Of a DNA stretch of 64,000 bases, positions 9,510 to 20,392 are shown in pieces. A program made the position numbers and the translations under genes. Position 1 is the stretch's first letter; each line of letters begins with the position of its first letter. Under the pieces are notes generated by a model. The model was not told the DNA's origin. It did no database searches and saw only the letters and a program-made list of their open reading frames with translations. The stretch lies in the NCBI GenBank assembly GCA_965240325.2, contig OZ251227.1, positions 3,410,001 to 3,474,000 of the forward strand. Direction: 5' to 3'. This DNA is from Rebecca billardiae RCC1528. Its lineage: Eukaryota; Haptophyta.

Positions 9510-11226
9510 TCATGCGAGCGGCGAGGCGGCACGCGCGCGCGCGCGCGACAGCGCGACGGCCGCTGCCGCGGCGAGGGTCGCGCCGAGCGCCAGTCCGGCG
9601 CCAAAGGCCAGCGCCGCGACGGGCGCGGCGGCGGCGCGCCCGTCGTAGGCGCGGCGCGCCGCCGCGCCGAGCTGCCAGCGCGCGGCGGGGTCGGCGCGCG
9701 CGGCGTCCGGCGAGCCCGCCGAGGCGCGCCACGCCGCCACGTCCTCCGCGACCCAGCTCAGCCGCACGCCGCCGTGCCCGCTCGCCCCGTCGTGCTTGTG
9801 CGGCCCGTGCAGCGAGAAGGTGCCGTTGCCCGAGCCCGCGCGGCCGAGCGGCACGAGCGCGTGTCCGAGCAGCGCGTCGCGCCCGCCGTCCTCGTCAATC
9901 AGCTCGACCAGAACGACCGGGTGGTGGGGCTCGACGTCGACGAGGAGCGTCTCGCCGACCCAGGTGACGTTGCCCACGTTGCGCGCGACGCTCGTCGACG
10001 CGTGCGCGCCGCCCGTGCCCGAGATCCGGACGAACGGGTCCGAGAGGTCCGGGCGCTCCGCGTGCCGCCTGTCCCGGTCCGAGTCAGCGAGTCCAAACGC
10101 CGAGATGCGCGAAAATGCCACGCGCTGGGGGCCGCCGTCGGGCGGCGGCACGCCGCCGCCGGCCGTGCCCGCGGCGGCGGCGGCGGCGCCGCCGCCGCCC
10201 AGCGTGTCGGGCACCTCCGGCGTGGGCTCGCCCGCGCACAGCGCGCGCACGCGGCCGCCGCCCTTGTCTCCGCCCACAAACGTGAGCGAGCCCGTCTGCA
10301 CGAAGAGAGGCGCGTCCGCAGCGGCAGCGGCCTTGACCGCGTTGCCGGTGAACGTGTTGGAGGCGCCGATGGCGATGAAGCCGGCGTCGTTCAGCGCGAT
10401 CGCGCCGCCGTCCTGCTCCGCCGAGTTCCCCGCGAACGCGCAGCCCGACACCGACGAGCCCTCGCCCTCGCCGCCGCGCGCCGCGAGCGCGCCGCCGACC
10501 GACGCCGAGTTGCCGGTGAAGCTCGAGTCGACGACGACGAGCCGCGTGGCCTCGAGCGCGGCGATCGCGCCGCCCGCGTTGGTCGCGCGGTTGCCCGTGA
10601 AGGCGCACGCCTCGACGCGCACGCCCGTCGAGTCGAACACCACGAGGCCGCCGCCGGACAGCTCGGCGGCGCTCGTGCTCACGTGCACGGACTCCATGCT
10701 GACTGAGGTGCACGTGTCGAGCAGCAGCGCGCCGCCCGAGCCGCCCGAGGTGGAGGAGGACTGCGGGTGCGCGCGCGTGCGCGCGGCGTGGGCGCGTCGG
10801 CGTGGGCGCGGTGCTCTCGAGCGCGCGCGCTCTCCCTCTCTCTCTCTCTCTCTCGCGCGCGCGGGCGCGCTCGGGCGCGGGGCGGGCGCGGCGCGGCGCG
10901 CGTACGTCGCTCTTGCCGTTCTTGAGGACGAGGTTCTCGAGCAGCGCGTCCTGCACCTGGGAGAGCTCGATCAGCCGCGTCGCGCCGCCCCCGTCGATCA
11001 CCGCGTCCATCTGGCTCCGCCCGCTGATCTTCACGCTGTGCAGATTGGCGAGCCGCAGCGGCTTGTCGATACTGTACGTGCCCGCGCTCTTGATGCTAAT
11101 GGAGTCGCCGGAGAGGAGCTGCTCGAAGGCGGCGACGAGGTCGGTGGTGGAGTGCACGTTGTACGTCTTGGCGCGCGCGCTCGCGAGCGCGCACGCGCCG
11201 AGGAGGAGGAGCGGCAGCCGCGCCAT
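9510..11226 (-). CDS. Secreted parallel beta-helix protein with C2-like domain and C-terminal anchor
   Basis: Exons are 11226-10906 and 10760-9510 (523 aa). The 145-nt intron (10761-10905) begins GTACGCG, ends GCAG and contains a (GA)n tract on the coding strand. A signal peptide (MARLPLLLLGACALASARA) leads into a right-handed beta-helix region. Its rungs recur as ACAFTGNRATNAGGAIAALE, VVDSSFTGNSASVGGALA and GCAFAGNSAEQDGGAIAL, the pattern of pectate-lyase-like and Pmp-type repeats. Residues about 330-420 (SDPFVRISGTG then GETLLVDVEPHHPVVLVELIDEDG) look like a C2 domain. The end has a hydrophobic helix followed by Arg residues (ALSRARARAASPLA), suggesting a membrane anchor with a short cytoplasmic tail. 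It is probably a cell-surface or lumenal protein. No catalytic residues were identified, so an enzyme activity is not claimed. Confidence 0.72.
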
Positions 11227-11382
11227 CGTCGCCGCCGCCGAGCGCGGAGTGGTCGGTCTCAGCTTCGGGCGTGGGCAGCCGCGCGTGCCGCCGCCGCTCA
11301 GAAATCAGAAAGGCGTTCGAGCGCCGAGCCCGAGTTTTCGGCGTGTGGCCGTGCGTTTCGTCAAGAGCCTTGGACCGACGCG
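11227..11382. promoter_or_regulatory. 156-bp divergent promoter region
   Basis: This is the whole interval between the start codons of the beta-helix gene (-) and the CLC gene (+). A lower-GC patch (CAGAAATCAGAAAGGCG, near 11299) stands out. No TATA box is evident. Confidence 0.55.
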
Positions 11383-13566
11383 ATGGCGTCGCTCGCGCGC
11401 ATGCTGAGCGCGGCGGAGCGCGAGGCGGCGGAGGCGGAGGCGGAGGCGGAGCGCCGGCGCGCGGCGCTGCGCGCGCTGCGCCTCGCCGACGCGCCGCCAT
11501 CCGCCGGCCTCTCGCGCCGCGCCTCCTTCACCACCGCCGAGCGGCGCGCGGCCGCGCTCAGCGTCGCGCGCGTCGGCTCCGCATCGGCCGTCGGCGGCGG
11601 CGGCGCGGTCGCGCCCGACGGCTCGCCGCCGCGCTCGCCCGCGGGGGCGCGCTCGCCCCGCCGCGCGCCGCGTGCCTCGCGCTCCGCCTCGCCCGCCCTG
11701 CGCGCCGAGCGCGCCGCCGCGCCGCCGCCGCCCCCGGCCGAGTGGGGCGCTCAAAGGCCGGCGGCGGCGCGCTCCGCGTCCGAGCCGCACCCTAACCCTA
11801 ACCCTAAGCCTAACCTAGAGCCGCCCTTCTCGGCGCTCAAGATGCTGCGCGGGCTGACGCGCGACCCGTCGACGTTCGTGCACCTGCCCGACGACGCCGA
11901 CGTCGAGGTGGGCGCCGCCGCGCGCGCGAGCGCGGGCGGCGGCGCGCGCGGCGGCGCCGACGGCGGCGCCGGCGCCGGCGCCGACGACGACGACGGCGCG
12001 GGCGGCGCCTACGACGGCGCGTGGTGGGCGCGCGGCGCGGCGCACGGCGCGGCGCGCGGGCGCGAGCCGTGCGCGGGGCTCGACTTTGACGAGGTCGAGA
12101 ACGAGGTCTCCGAGCGCGCGCTCGGCCGCGGCGGCGCCGAGCGCGACGTCGGCGCCGGGCTGCAGCTCGGGCTGACGCTCGGAATTGCGGCGGGCACCGC
12201 GCTGGTCGCCATCGCGCTCTCTCGCGCGATCGAGGCGCTGTTCGGCGCGAAGCTGCGCGCGGTGGGCGCGGCGCGGCGCGGGGGCGGGCCGGCGCGCGGG
12301 TACGCGTGCCTGCTCCTCCTCAACCTCGCCTTCGTCGCCGTCGCCGCGCTGCTCGTTGTCGGCGTGGAGCAGCGCGCAAAGGGCTCGGGCATTCCCGAAG
12401 TCAAGTCGTATTTGAACGGCCGGCGCGTGCCCAACGTGATCGGCGCGCGCACGCTGCTGAGCAAGGGGGCGGGCGTGGTCTTCTCGGTGTGCGCGAACCT
12501 GTGCGTGGGCAAGGAGGGCCCGATGATCCACTCCGGCGCCATCCTCGGCTCGATTCTCCCCGCTGCCCTCGGGCACGCGCTGCCGGCTTCCCGGTCGCTT
12601 TACGCGCTGCGCACGGCGCGCGCCGAGCGCGACTTTGTAAGCATCGGCTGCGCGTGCGGCGTGGCGGGCGCGTTCGCCGCGCCGATCGGCGGCGTGCTCT
12701 TCGTGCTCGAGGAGGCCGCGACCGTGCAGCACTGGCGCGCGCGCCTCACCTCGGCCGCCTTCTTCGGCGCGTGCGTCACGGCGCTCCTCGTGTCAGGCGC
12801 CGCGTCGCTGCGCACGTCAGACTGGGGCAATCTCGCGCAATCTGCGCTCGTCTCGTTCGGCTCGTTCGAGGGCGCGTCCAAGCCGGCGGCGTACGCGCCC
12901 GAGCGGCCGTGGGGCGTGCAGGAGCTCCCCGCCTTCGTCGGCCTCGGCGTGCTCGGCGGGCTCGGCGGCGCCGCCTTCAACGCAGCCAACGTCGCGCTCA
13001 CGCGCTGGCGGATGCGGCACGTGCGCTCGCGCGCCGCCAAGCTCGCCGACGCGCTGGCGGTCTGCGCGCTCTCGTCGACGGTGCTCTGGTACGCGCCGTC
13101 GCTCTGGCCGTGCGTCGACGCGTCGGCGCTGCCGCACGTGCCCGCCTCGACCGACGAGCCGCCGGACCGCCTCTCGCCCCTCTGCCCCGCCGGCGAGGTC
13201 TCTGTGCTCGGCGCCATGTCGATGCAGCAGCTCGACTCGACGGTGCGCGGGCTGTTCCACGCGCCAGGATGGCTGCCGCCCAGCGGGCTGCTGGGCGCGT
13301 GCGCCCTCTACTTTGGGCTCGCGCTGCTCACGTACGGCATCTCGATCCCGTCGGGCCTCTTCGTCCCCGCCATCCTCGTCGGCGCGCTCGGCGGCCGGCT
13401 CGTCGGCCAGGCCCTGTCCGCGCTCGTCGGCGACGGCGTGGTCGACCCGGGAGCGATGGCGCTGGTCGGCGCCGCGTCCTTCCTGGCGGGCGTGACGCGC
13501 GTCACGATCTCCGCGGCGGTGATCATCATCGAGGTGCGGCGCGGTGCGGTGGCGGTGGATGCTGCG

Positions 13567-13604
<38 letters not shown>

Positions 13605-13622
13605 GACTGCTGCTGCGGCTGC

Positions 13623-13679
<57 letters not shown>

Positions 13680-13680
13680 G

Positions 13681-13716
<36 letters not shown>

Positions 13717-15012
13717 GACTGCTGCTGCTGCTGCTGCTGTGCCCGCCCCCGCGCGCGCGCGGGGCTCGAGAGCGCGCGCTCGCGCGGCCGCCGGCCGGCC
13801 GAGCGGCGGAGCGGCAGCCCACACGCACTCCACCGCCGCCGCGCTCGCCGCGTGCCGCCCCAACCCCGCTCCCTCCCTCGTGACGCCCGCTCGCCCTCGC
13901 CCTCGGCCGTGTGCGTGTGCGTGTGCGTGTGCGCGCGCCACCAGACGACCAATAATATTACGTACGCCGTGCCCGTCGCCATCGCGATCCTCGTGTCCAA
14001 GCACGTGGGGGACCTGTTCAACAGCGGGCTGTACGACGAGCACATCGCGCTGCAGGGGATCGCGTACCTGCACGACTCGCTGCCGGACAACCTGCGCTAC
14101 CTGCGCGCGTCGGACGTGGCCTCCGCTCCGGTCGTGTGCCTGCCGGAGCTCGTGCGCGTGCGCCAGCTGCTACTCGCGCTGGGCTGCACAGAACACAACG
14201 GCTTCCCGGTCACCTACGGCGTGCGCGGCGAGCGCGGGCGCAAGTTCTGCGGGCTGGTGCTGCGCGAGCAGCTGCTCGTGCTGCTGGCCGAGCGAAGGTT
14301 CTCGGAAGCGTCCGCGAGCGCGGCGCGCGGCGCGCGCGACGCGGACGCGCTGCTGACGCGCGGCGGCCTGCCACACCCGGACGCGGCGGACGCGGTCGCC
14401 GCGCTCGGCGGCGGCGCGGGCGGCACGGCGGAGGGCGCGGCCGGCGCCGAGCGCCCCGCCGCGGGCGAGGCGCGCGCGGCGGCGGCGGAGGAGGCGGTGG
14501 AGGGCGGCGGCCGCCGCGCGCTCGCCCTGCCGGCCGGCGCGCCGCCGGCTGCGCCGCCGGACGGCGATCGCGCGCGCGGCGCGTCCGCGCCCGCGCCGCC
14601 GGACGCCGACGCGGCGGCGCCGAGCGCCGAGCTGCCGCCGCCGCTTGCCGAGCCGCGCGCCGAGCCGCCCGAGGTGCTGGGCTGGGGCGCGTTCGCGCGC
14701 CGCTTCAACGCGCCGCTCTCCCTCGAGGCGGCGGCGTCCGGGCTGCGGCCGGCCGATCTCGAGCGCTGGCTCGACCTGACGCCCTACATGAACGTAGGCG
14801 CGTGCACGGTGCACCACTCCACCTATCTGGGCCGGGTGCACCTCTACTTCTCGCAGCTCGGGCTGCGGCACCTGACGCTCGTCGACTCGCGCAACTCGGT
14901 CGTCGGGATCATCACGCGCCGCGACGTGACCGAGCTCATCCGCAGCGCGGCCGCCGGCCCCGGCGCCGGCGAGAAGCACACGCTCTTATGGAATAAGGGC
15001 GGCGGGCTCTGA
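11383..15012 (+). CDS. CLC-family chloride/proton exchanger with CBS domains
   Basis: Exons are 11383-13533 and 13945-15012 (1,072 aa). About 260 residues of Ala/Gly/Pro-rich N-terminus precede the CLC core. Seen are GSGIPEVK (residues 336-343), GKEGPMIHSG with the gating glutamate Glu378, and GGVLFVLEEA with Glu443/444 at the proton-glutamate position. Both glutamates present argue for a Cl-/H+ exchanger rather than a channel. YGISIPSGLFVPAILVGALGG follows. Two C-terminal CBS domains (about SDVASAPVVCLPELV, and LTPYMNVGACTVHHSTYLGR to RRDVTELI) are separated by a Pro/Ala-rich spacer. The 411-nt intron (13534-13944) falls directly after AAVIIIE, where homologues continue with the residues of exon 2 (TTNNITYAVP). 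The intron has no in-frame stop and a length divisible by three. Such proteins act in endomembrane or vacuolar ion balance; the membrane used here is unknown. Confidence 0.92.
11790..11819 (+). repeat. Telomere-like (CCCTAA)n tract inside the CLC coding region
   Basis: Four near-perfect CCTAAC/CCTAAG units lie in frame and encode PNPNPKPN in the disordered N-terminus. The GC context around them is very different. Confidence 0.8.
13556..13741 (+). repeat. (CTG)n-rich tract in the CLC intron
   Basis: Long runs of CTG, interrupted by CTGCGACTG, CGGCTG and TGTGCTG, fill the middle of the intron in the sense orientation of the pre-mRNA. Confidence 0.9.
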
Positions 15013-15535
15013 CTACGACTTAAGGCTGACTAGTGACGACTGCTGATGACTTGACGGCCTCTGCTCATCTCGCTGTTATTCTCGCCCGCAGCAGGCCTCT
15101 CCGGGTCTCCGGCTCGATCCGCCGCTGCCCAGGACTGGGCACTGGCAGCGCTGTCTCCGTAGTGGCAGCATGTGTCACTGAATGCCATCCGACGCGGCTA
15201 TATGCTGATCGAATAATTGTCAGCATATCATATCATCATCATCAACTACGGCGGTAGTGTGCCTACGACTACTGACGATTGGTCGTCTCATCATTATCGC
15301 TCGATGACATCCGGATCGGTCATATGACGTACTATATCCGCGATCGCCGATCCGGCGGGCCGAGCGGCTCGGGCCCGACAGTCCGGTCCGCGTACGGCGT
15401 AGCAGACCTCGGCCCGACGGCGAAGGGGCGTTATTCGGCGGGATGGGCATGGCGCCGGCGCGGGCGAGGCGACTGACGACGACGGGCTGGCACAATCAGC
15501 CGGCTCTGCTCGCTGCTGGGTCCACCGGCCGCGAG
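15013..15535. other. 3' region between convergent genes, nothing coding seen
   Basis: It lies downstream of CLC (+) and of the small coiled-coil gene (-). An inverted repeat at 15200-15208/15220-15228 (ATATGCTGA and complement, 11-base loop) sits about 190 bases past the CLC stop and resembles the arms of the 3098-3151 palindrome. Confidence 0.5.
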
Positions 15536-15955
15536 TCACGTTCGGGCGCCGTCGGCAGCGCCGCAGCCTGCGGTCGTGGCGTCCTGTGCATGATCGCTGG
15601 CCCACAGGAGGGTGGTGCTCTCCGCGGCGAGGCCGTCCAGCCGTCGCTGCCAGTCGTCCATCCGCGAGCCACTCGCGCCAGCGAGCCGCCGCTTCTCCGC
15701 CAGCAGCGCCTCGAGCTGCGCGACGTCGCGCTCGAGCTCGCGCGCCGTGCGGCGGGACGGATCGGCCACGGACGCGGCGGCGCTCGCCGCGAAGCGGGCG
15801 TCCAGCCGCGACGCGGCCGCCCGCACGGCCGCTGCGCTCGCGCGTCTTGCCTGCGCGTGCGCTGCCGCGTCGCCCGCCGCCGGCTCGCCGGCGCATGCCT
15901 GCACGCAGCCCTCCAGGGCGCGCCGCAGCGCGTCGACGTCGGCCGTGGCCGCCAT
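15536..15955 (-). CDS. Small helical/coiled-coil protein, function unknown
   Basis: A 139-aa intronless ORF. It starts MAATADVDALRRALEGCV and is Ala-rich and almost wholly helical in pattern. A likely coiled coil lies at about residues 68-110 (ARELERDVAQLEALLAEKRR), followed by a conserved-looking MDDWQRRLDGL segment. The size and the terminal coiled coil recall small Mediator or tether subunits, but no family can be named. Its start lies 141 bases from the divergent gene at 16097, and that compact head-to-head layout supports it being real. Confidence 0.55.
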   Translation of the reverse strand: MAATADVDALRRALEGCVQACAGEPAAGDAAAHAQARRASAAAVRAAASRLDARFAASAAASVADPSRRTARELERDVAQLEALLAEKRRLAGASGSRMDDWQRRLDGLAAESTTLLWASDHAQDATTAGCGAADGART

Positions 15956-16096
15956 TGCGCCGCGCTCTCTGCTTTGCTTGTGCCGCGAGAGCCGAGATCG
16001 CGATCCAGGGCGCTGCCCCGCGGCGCGGCGCCGCCGCGCCCAACCAGGCGGGGCGAGCGACCGTTTGGAACCCCACGTCTTCACTGCACGGGAGCG
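15956..16096. promoter_or_regulatory. 141-bp divergent promoter region
   Basis: This is the interval between two start codons on opposite strands. It contains a lower-GC patch (CTCTGCTTTGCTTGTGCC, about 15964-15981). No TATA box is visible. Confidence 0.4.
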
Positions 16097-16348
16097 ATGG
16101 CGGCCCTCAGGCCGAGCGCGGAGGATGACCCGTTCCTGGCGCGGCTGGTGATGCCGGGTGAGTTCGAGCGGGGCCTCGAGGTGGCCGGCGAGGAGGACAT
16201 TGAGCAGTGGCAACGCCAAATGGACGCCGAGTTCGAGGCGGAGAAGGCGCGCCTCCTCGCCGAGCGCGGAGGCGTATCCGCAGGCGCGGCCGGCGCGCTA
16301 ACTGCCGACACCGAGCCGGGCCCGAGCTCTGGCGGGCCGCGGGCGTGA
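16097..16348 (+). CDS. Small acidic hypothetical protein
   Basis: An 83-aa ORF starting MAALRPSAEDDPFLARLV. The middle (GEEDIEQWQRQMDAEFEAEK) is an acidic amphipathic helix and the tail is disordered. The Met at 16097 was chosen because it opens a mixed-composition, protein-like sequence, unlike the frame further upstream. It is divergent from the 15955 gene. No family was recognised; it could be a subunit-sized adaptor or a chance ORF. Confidence 0.45.
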   Translation: MAALRPSAEDDPFLARLVMPGEFERGLEVAGEEDIEQWQRQMDAEFEAEKARLLAERGGVSAGAAGALTADTEPGPSSGGPRA

Positions 16349-17792
16349 TGCGGCGCGTCAGAGCGGCGATCGCTCTGCGCTCGGATCAGAGGCACTGACC
16401 GCACGCTCAGGGCGAGGCGGCGACGCTCGGCTGCGATCGGGCCGCTGACTGCTGTCGGATTCGGCACCGGTCTGTATTAATTACATGTCACGCTGACCTC
16501 TCCCGTCCGGGCGTCTCCGTACTAGCGCGCGGCCCGACTGCGCCGACGGGACGGCGGCGGCCACCACCAGTCAGCGGCTCAGGCCGATGACCGAAGACTG
16601 AGTTGCTGCGCGAGAATGTGTCGTCAGTAGAGTGTCGATCCCGCGTTGCCAGTCACTGACTACGGTCACTGAGTCACTCAGACCCAGTCAGACTCAGACT
16701 CCGAGTGGCTGCATGACGGTCACTCGGCCTGAGCCGCCGCTGGCGGACCGCGGCAGGGCGGCGGCCGGCCACGCCCAAGGGCCGCACGGCAGACCGCGCC
16801 GAGACGTGAGTCGTCGTGCGCGGAGGCGCCGGCAGACAGGCGGCGACTGAGCACCAGGCCAGCAGAGTGGGTGAGCAGCTGAGCGGCACAAGTTTGCCAT
16901 CCTGACTATATGATGGAATCTTCGCCAAGCACCTAGCTAGTGAATGAATAACTGAATAATGATTGACGACAGGCGGACAGTCCGACGCAGACCGACGCGC
17001 CACGCGGACCCGGCGACCGACGGAGCGGTCCAGGTCCTGAGCGTCCTCAGGTCCTGCTCATTGACCATGCGGCGCGAGCTGGGCATGCGCTGCCTGCGTG
17101 GCCAGGCCAAGATGCTCATCGCCCCGCGCGCCGCATGGCGCACGTGCGCGGCCCGGGGGCACGCGCCCGCGGGGGCGCTGCATATACGACGACTATACTT
17201 CGAGACGACGGCTGACGACGCGTGGCACCGCGACCACCGCGGTGGCGCGCGCGCGTCGAGTGTCGACGCCAGACGGTGCGTCTCAGAGCTTCCGCTCGGC
17301 GATGGAGTAGTCGGCTAGGGGCGACTACAAGGCCGGGGAGGGGACGACGGCGAGGACTGAGGAGCGCTGATCCGCTGGTGTTTAACTTTATCTCTGCCGT
17401 GCTCGATCTGCTGCTACAGCTTGCTGACTCTGACGCCTGCCCGTTGCATTATGCATACCACGTCGTTATTTAATATATAATAGCCGGGTCGTTATTAATT
17501 ATTATTATTATATTATAAATATAATAATCATATATCAGCATTATAATTCGTTACCGTGGGCGGAGACTCCGTTGCCGCAAGTCGTTGCCCGCGTTGCCGT
17601 TGCGGAATGACTACTCAATGAGTAGCTGAGTGTCGCGACGAGCCTCCGTGGGCCTGAATCCGAGGCGCGGGCCGCCAATGCGCTCGGACGCGGCGCGTTG
17701 AATTGTGCTGACACCGTGACACGACGCACGCCAGTCCACGTCCGAGAGGAGTTGCCAGTCAGAATCATCGACATCGTCCTGTTACCAGTGAG
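16349..17792. other. Intergenic region with a decayed retroelement copy
   Basis: Apart from the degenerate copy at about 17064-17472 there is nothing recognisable. The 16600-16720 part is rich in CACTGA/CAGTCA-like short repeats. The 17465-17545 part is strongly AT-rich. Confidence 0.5.
17064..17472 (+). mobile_element. Degenerate 5'-truncated copy of the (TA)n-tailed retroelement
   Basis: It matches the 3' part of the copies at 44862, 47428 and 48005, beginning ACCATGCGGCGCGAGCTGG and ending at CACGTCGTTA followed by AT-rich sequence. It carries several small insertions (for example near 17190, 17260 and 17315) that break the frame, so it is older than the other copies. Confidence 0.8.
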
Positions 17793-18773
17793 TCACTCGA
17801 TCGGCGGCAGGTGCTCGCGCAGGAAGGACGCGGCCTCGCGCATGGCGCGCTGCACCTCGGCCATCACGGCGGGGTCGTCCGCGGGGCCGCGCGTCATGAA
17901 GCCGTGGCGCATGCTCGGGAACTCCACCGCCTTCACCGGCACGCCGCCGTTCTGCCGCACGATCCGGGCGTAGCTGCCGTCGCGGTAGCCGTCGGCGTCG
18001 TCCGCGGCCGGCAGCAGCAGCGTGGGCACGCGGATGCGCGCGGCCATCGACTCGACGGGCTCGTCGAACAGCGAGGCGGAGATCTTCCAGGAGGGGTGGG
18101 CGTGCACCGCGCACGCGACCCGCCCCGTGCCGCTCGCCTTCGCCGCCACCCAGCCGCCCCAGCAGAACCCGACCATCCCGATGCGGTTCACGTTGTGCGG
18201 CGGCCGGAGCCGCGAGTCCTGGCCGGGCACGCCCTCGGCCATGAGCCAGCCGTAGCACGCGTCGAGCTTGTGCCGCACGTCGCCCCACGCGTGCGACTTC
18301 ATCCAGCCGATCGCCTCCTCCGAGCCCGCGCGCAGCCCCGCCACGCCGCCGTGCGCGCCGATGTTGTCGCCGCCGCCAAACAGGTCGGGCAGCAGCACGA
18401 GGAAGCCGCTCGCGGCGAGCGCGTCGCACAGGCTGCGCACGCGGCCGCCGGGGGCGAGGCCGTAGACGTCGTGCACGACGACGACGGCGGTGCCCGTGGG
18501 CAGCTTGGGCCGGCAGACGTACGCGCGCACGCCGCCGGGCAGGTCGATCTCCTCGCCCGCCAGCGCGGCGCCCTCGTCCGACTCGAGCCGCGGCCACGCG
18601 CTCGGCGGGCAGCAGCCGGCGGCGTCGGGCTTGGCGGCGCCGAGCAGGCTGGGGAAGAGGCGGTTGACGAGGCTGCTCAGCGGCGGCCCGACGACGGGCA
18701 GCGCGCACAGCAGCCGCACCAGCGCGGGCAGGAAGGGCAGCACCCAGCACAGCGAGAAGGGGCAGCACACCAT
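17793..18773 (-). CDS. Dienelactone hydrolase-family protein
   Basis: A 326-aa intronless alpha/beta hydrolase. The nucleophile elbow is GFCWGG with Cys204, as in dienelactone hydrolases where Cys replaces Ser. The acid is Asp258 or Asp259 (LPAADDADGY) and the base His290 (MRHGFMTRG). The triad is complete and in the family order. Family members open lactone rings such as dienelactones, or act as carboxymethylenebutenolidase-like esterases; the substrate here is unknown. The first 35 residues (CPFSLCWVLPFLPALVRLLC) are hydrophobic and may be a signal anchor, which is longer than in bacterial homologues. It is divergent from the CHAT receptor gene. Confidence 0.88.
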   Translation of the reverse strand: MVCCPFSLCWVLPFLPALVRLLCALPVVGPPLSSLVNRLFPSLLGAAKPDAAGCCPPSAWPRLESDEGAALAGEEIDLPGGVRAYVCRPKLPTGTAVVVVHDVYGLAPGGRVRSLCDALAASGFLVLLPDLFGGGDNIGAHGGVAGLRAGSEEAIGWMKSHAWGDVRHKLDACYGWLMAEGVPGQDSRLRPPHNVNRIGMVGFCWGGWVAAKASGTGRVACAVHAHPSWKISASLFDEPVESMAARIRVPTLLLPAADDADGYRDGSYARIVRQNGGVPVKAVEFPSMRHGFMTRGPADDPAVMAEVQRAMREAASFLREHLPPIE

Positions 18774-19259
18774 CGTGCGCGCGTGCGGCGGGCTGCCAGT
18801 TTCGTCGCATGCCGGGTCCCGCAGCCCGGACGCGCGCAGAAAAGCGGCTCCGGAGGAAATGGACTCGTCCGCAAAAGGACGTTACGGTGCGCGCGGCGTC
18901 GAGGGGTGCTGGGCGCGGCCGCGCGGCTTCCGCGCGCGCAGAAGCGGCCCAGAAGCGGCCCTTTCCGCGGCGAGTCGCGCTGCGCGCGCGGTGGATCTCG
19001 CACAATGGCCTTGCTGGGCGGCGCGGTGCGTGCTCCGCAGCCGGGGCTGGGCTGCACGCCTGGCGCCCAGCGCAAGGGCGGGAAGGGCGCATCCGAAAGG
19101 GCGCAGCATCAACCGCTTTTGCGCTCGGGCCGCTGGGTGGGGGGCGTCCGCACGAGGGCGTTGGCCGTCTGTTCTCCCCGGCACCGAGCCACGGCGCCGA
19201 CGCGCCTCTCCGCCTCCCGGCGCGCCGGCCCGGCGCTCCGGGCAGAGGCGCGCCGGCCG
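18774..19259. promoter_or_regulatory. 486-bp divergent promoter region
   Basis: It lies between the hydrolase start (-) and the CHAT receptor start (+). Repeated CAGAAAAGCGGC/CAGAAGCGGC motifs occur at about 18837, 18940 and 18952. No TATA box is evident. Confidence 0.45.
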
Positions 19260-20354
19260 ATGGCGCGTCGCGCGTGGCGCGAGCCGCGCGCCGCGCTCCT
19301 CGCCGCGCTCGCGCTCGCCGCGCGCGTGCCGGGCGCGCTCGGCGGCAGCGGCGGCGGCGCGCCCGCGCCCTCGCCCACGCCGGCCGGCCCGCCGTTGGCG
19401 GCGTCGGGCGGCGGCGGCGGCGGCGGCGGCGGGCTGGCCAATCTCGCGCTGTCCGCCGGCTGCTCCCAGTCCTCCACGCCCGACGGCGCCAACTGCTCGC
19501 TCGCGCTCAACAACGACACGCTCACGCACGCGCGCACGGCCGTCGAGCGCGCGCCGTGGTTTGCGCTCGACCTGGGCGGCGTGGCGTACGTCGAGAGCAT
19601 CCAGATCGAGCAGCCGAGCGCCGCGTCTCTCGGCCCCAACGCCACCGCGCGCCTCGAGGCCTTCCGCGTGCGCCTCTCCAACGGCACGGCGCCGCGCGCG
19701 CCGCCGGCGGGCGGCGGCGCGCCGGCCGCCGCCGCCTTTGACGTGGCGGTGCGCGCGGTGTTCGAGCGCTCGCTCGACCTGCAGGTGGGCGCGGTCGGGC
19801 GGTACGTCTCGCTCGAGGGCACCGGCGCGGAGCAGGCCCTCGCCCTCGGCGAGGTCAAGGTCTTTGGCGAGCTGCTCGAGCGCGCGGCCGCGCCGCCGCC
19901 GCCGCCGCCGCCCGCGCCGCCGCGGCTCGGGCGGCGGATCGCGCTGCCGCCGCCGCCGCCGCCGCCGGCGACGCGGTTCAAGCCGCTGGGCGGCGACGTG
20001 CCGCGGTGCCACGGCACGCAGTGGTGGTGGTGCGAGGCCTCCGACTGGGTCATGATGCTCTCCGTCGGCCTCTCGTGCGCGACGGTCGCCGCGGCCGCGC
20101 GCTGCGTCGTGCTCGCGACGGCGGCCGCCGACGCGGACGCGGACGCGGACGCGTGCGGCGAGCGCGCGGCCGGCGGCGGCGGCGAGAGCGCGTGCGAGCT
20201 GCGCGTGGGCGAGCACACCTGCCGCCTCGCGCTGCCACCGCCGCCCGACTGCGCCGCCGCGCTCCTCGCCTGGGCGCTCGCGCCGGTGGCGCGAGCGCTT
20301 GCGCCGTTCGGCGGCGGCGGCGGCGGCCGCCGCCGCCGCGGCGGCGGCGGCCGG

Positions 20355-20392
<38 letters not shown>

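Noticed and set aside
8554-9648. Plus-strand 364-codon ORF upstream of the beta-helix 3' end
   Set aside because: Composition is Pro/Arg/Ala without hydrophobic core pattern or domain, and it overlaps the 3' part of the beta-helix gene.
9796-11382. Plus-strand frame running upstream into the CLC gene
   Set aside because: It is antisense to the beta-helix gene, whose rungs and splice junction are convincing. The CLC Met at 11383 follows a clear promoter gap.
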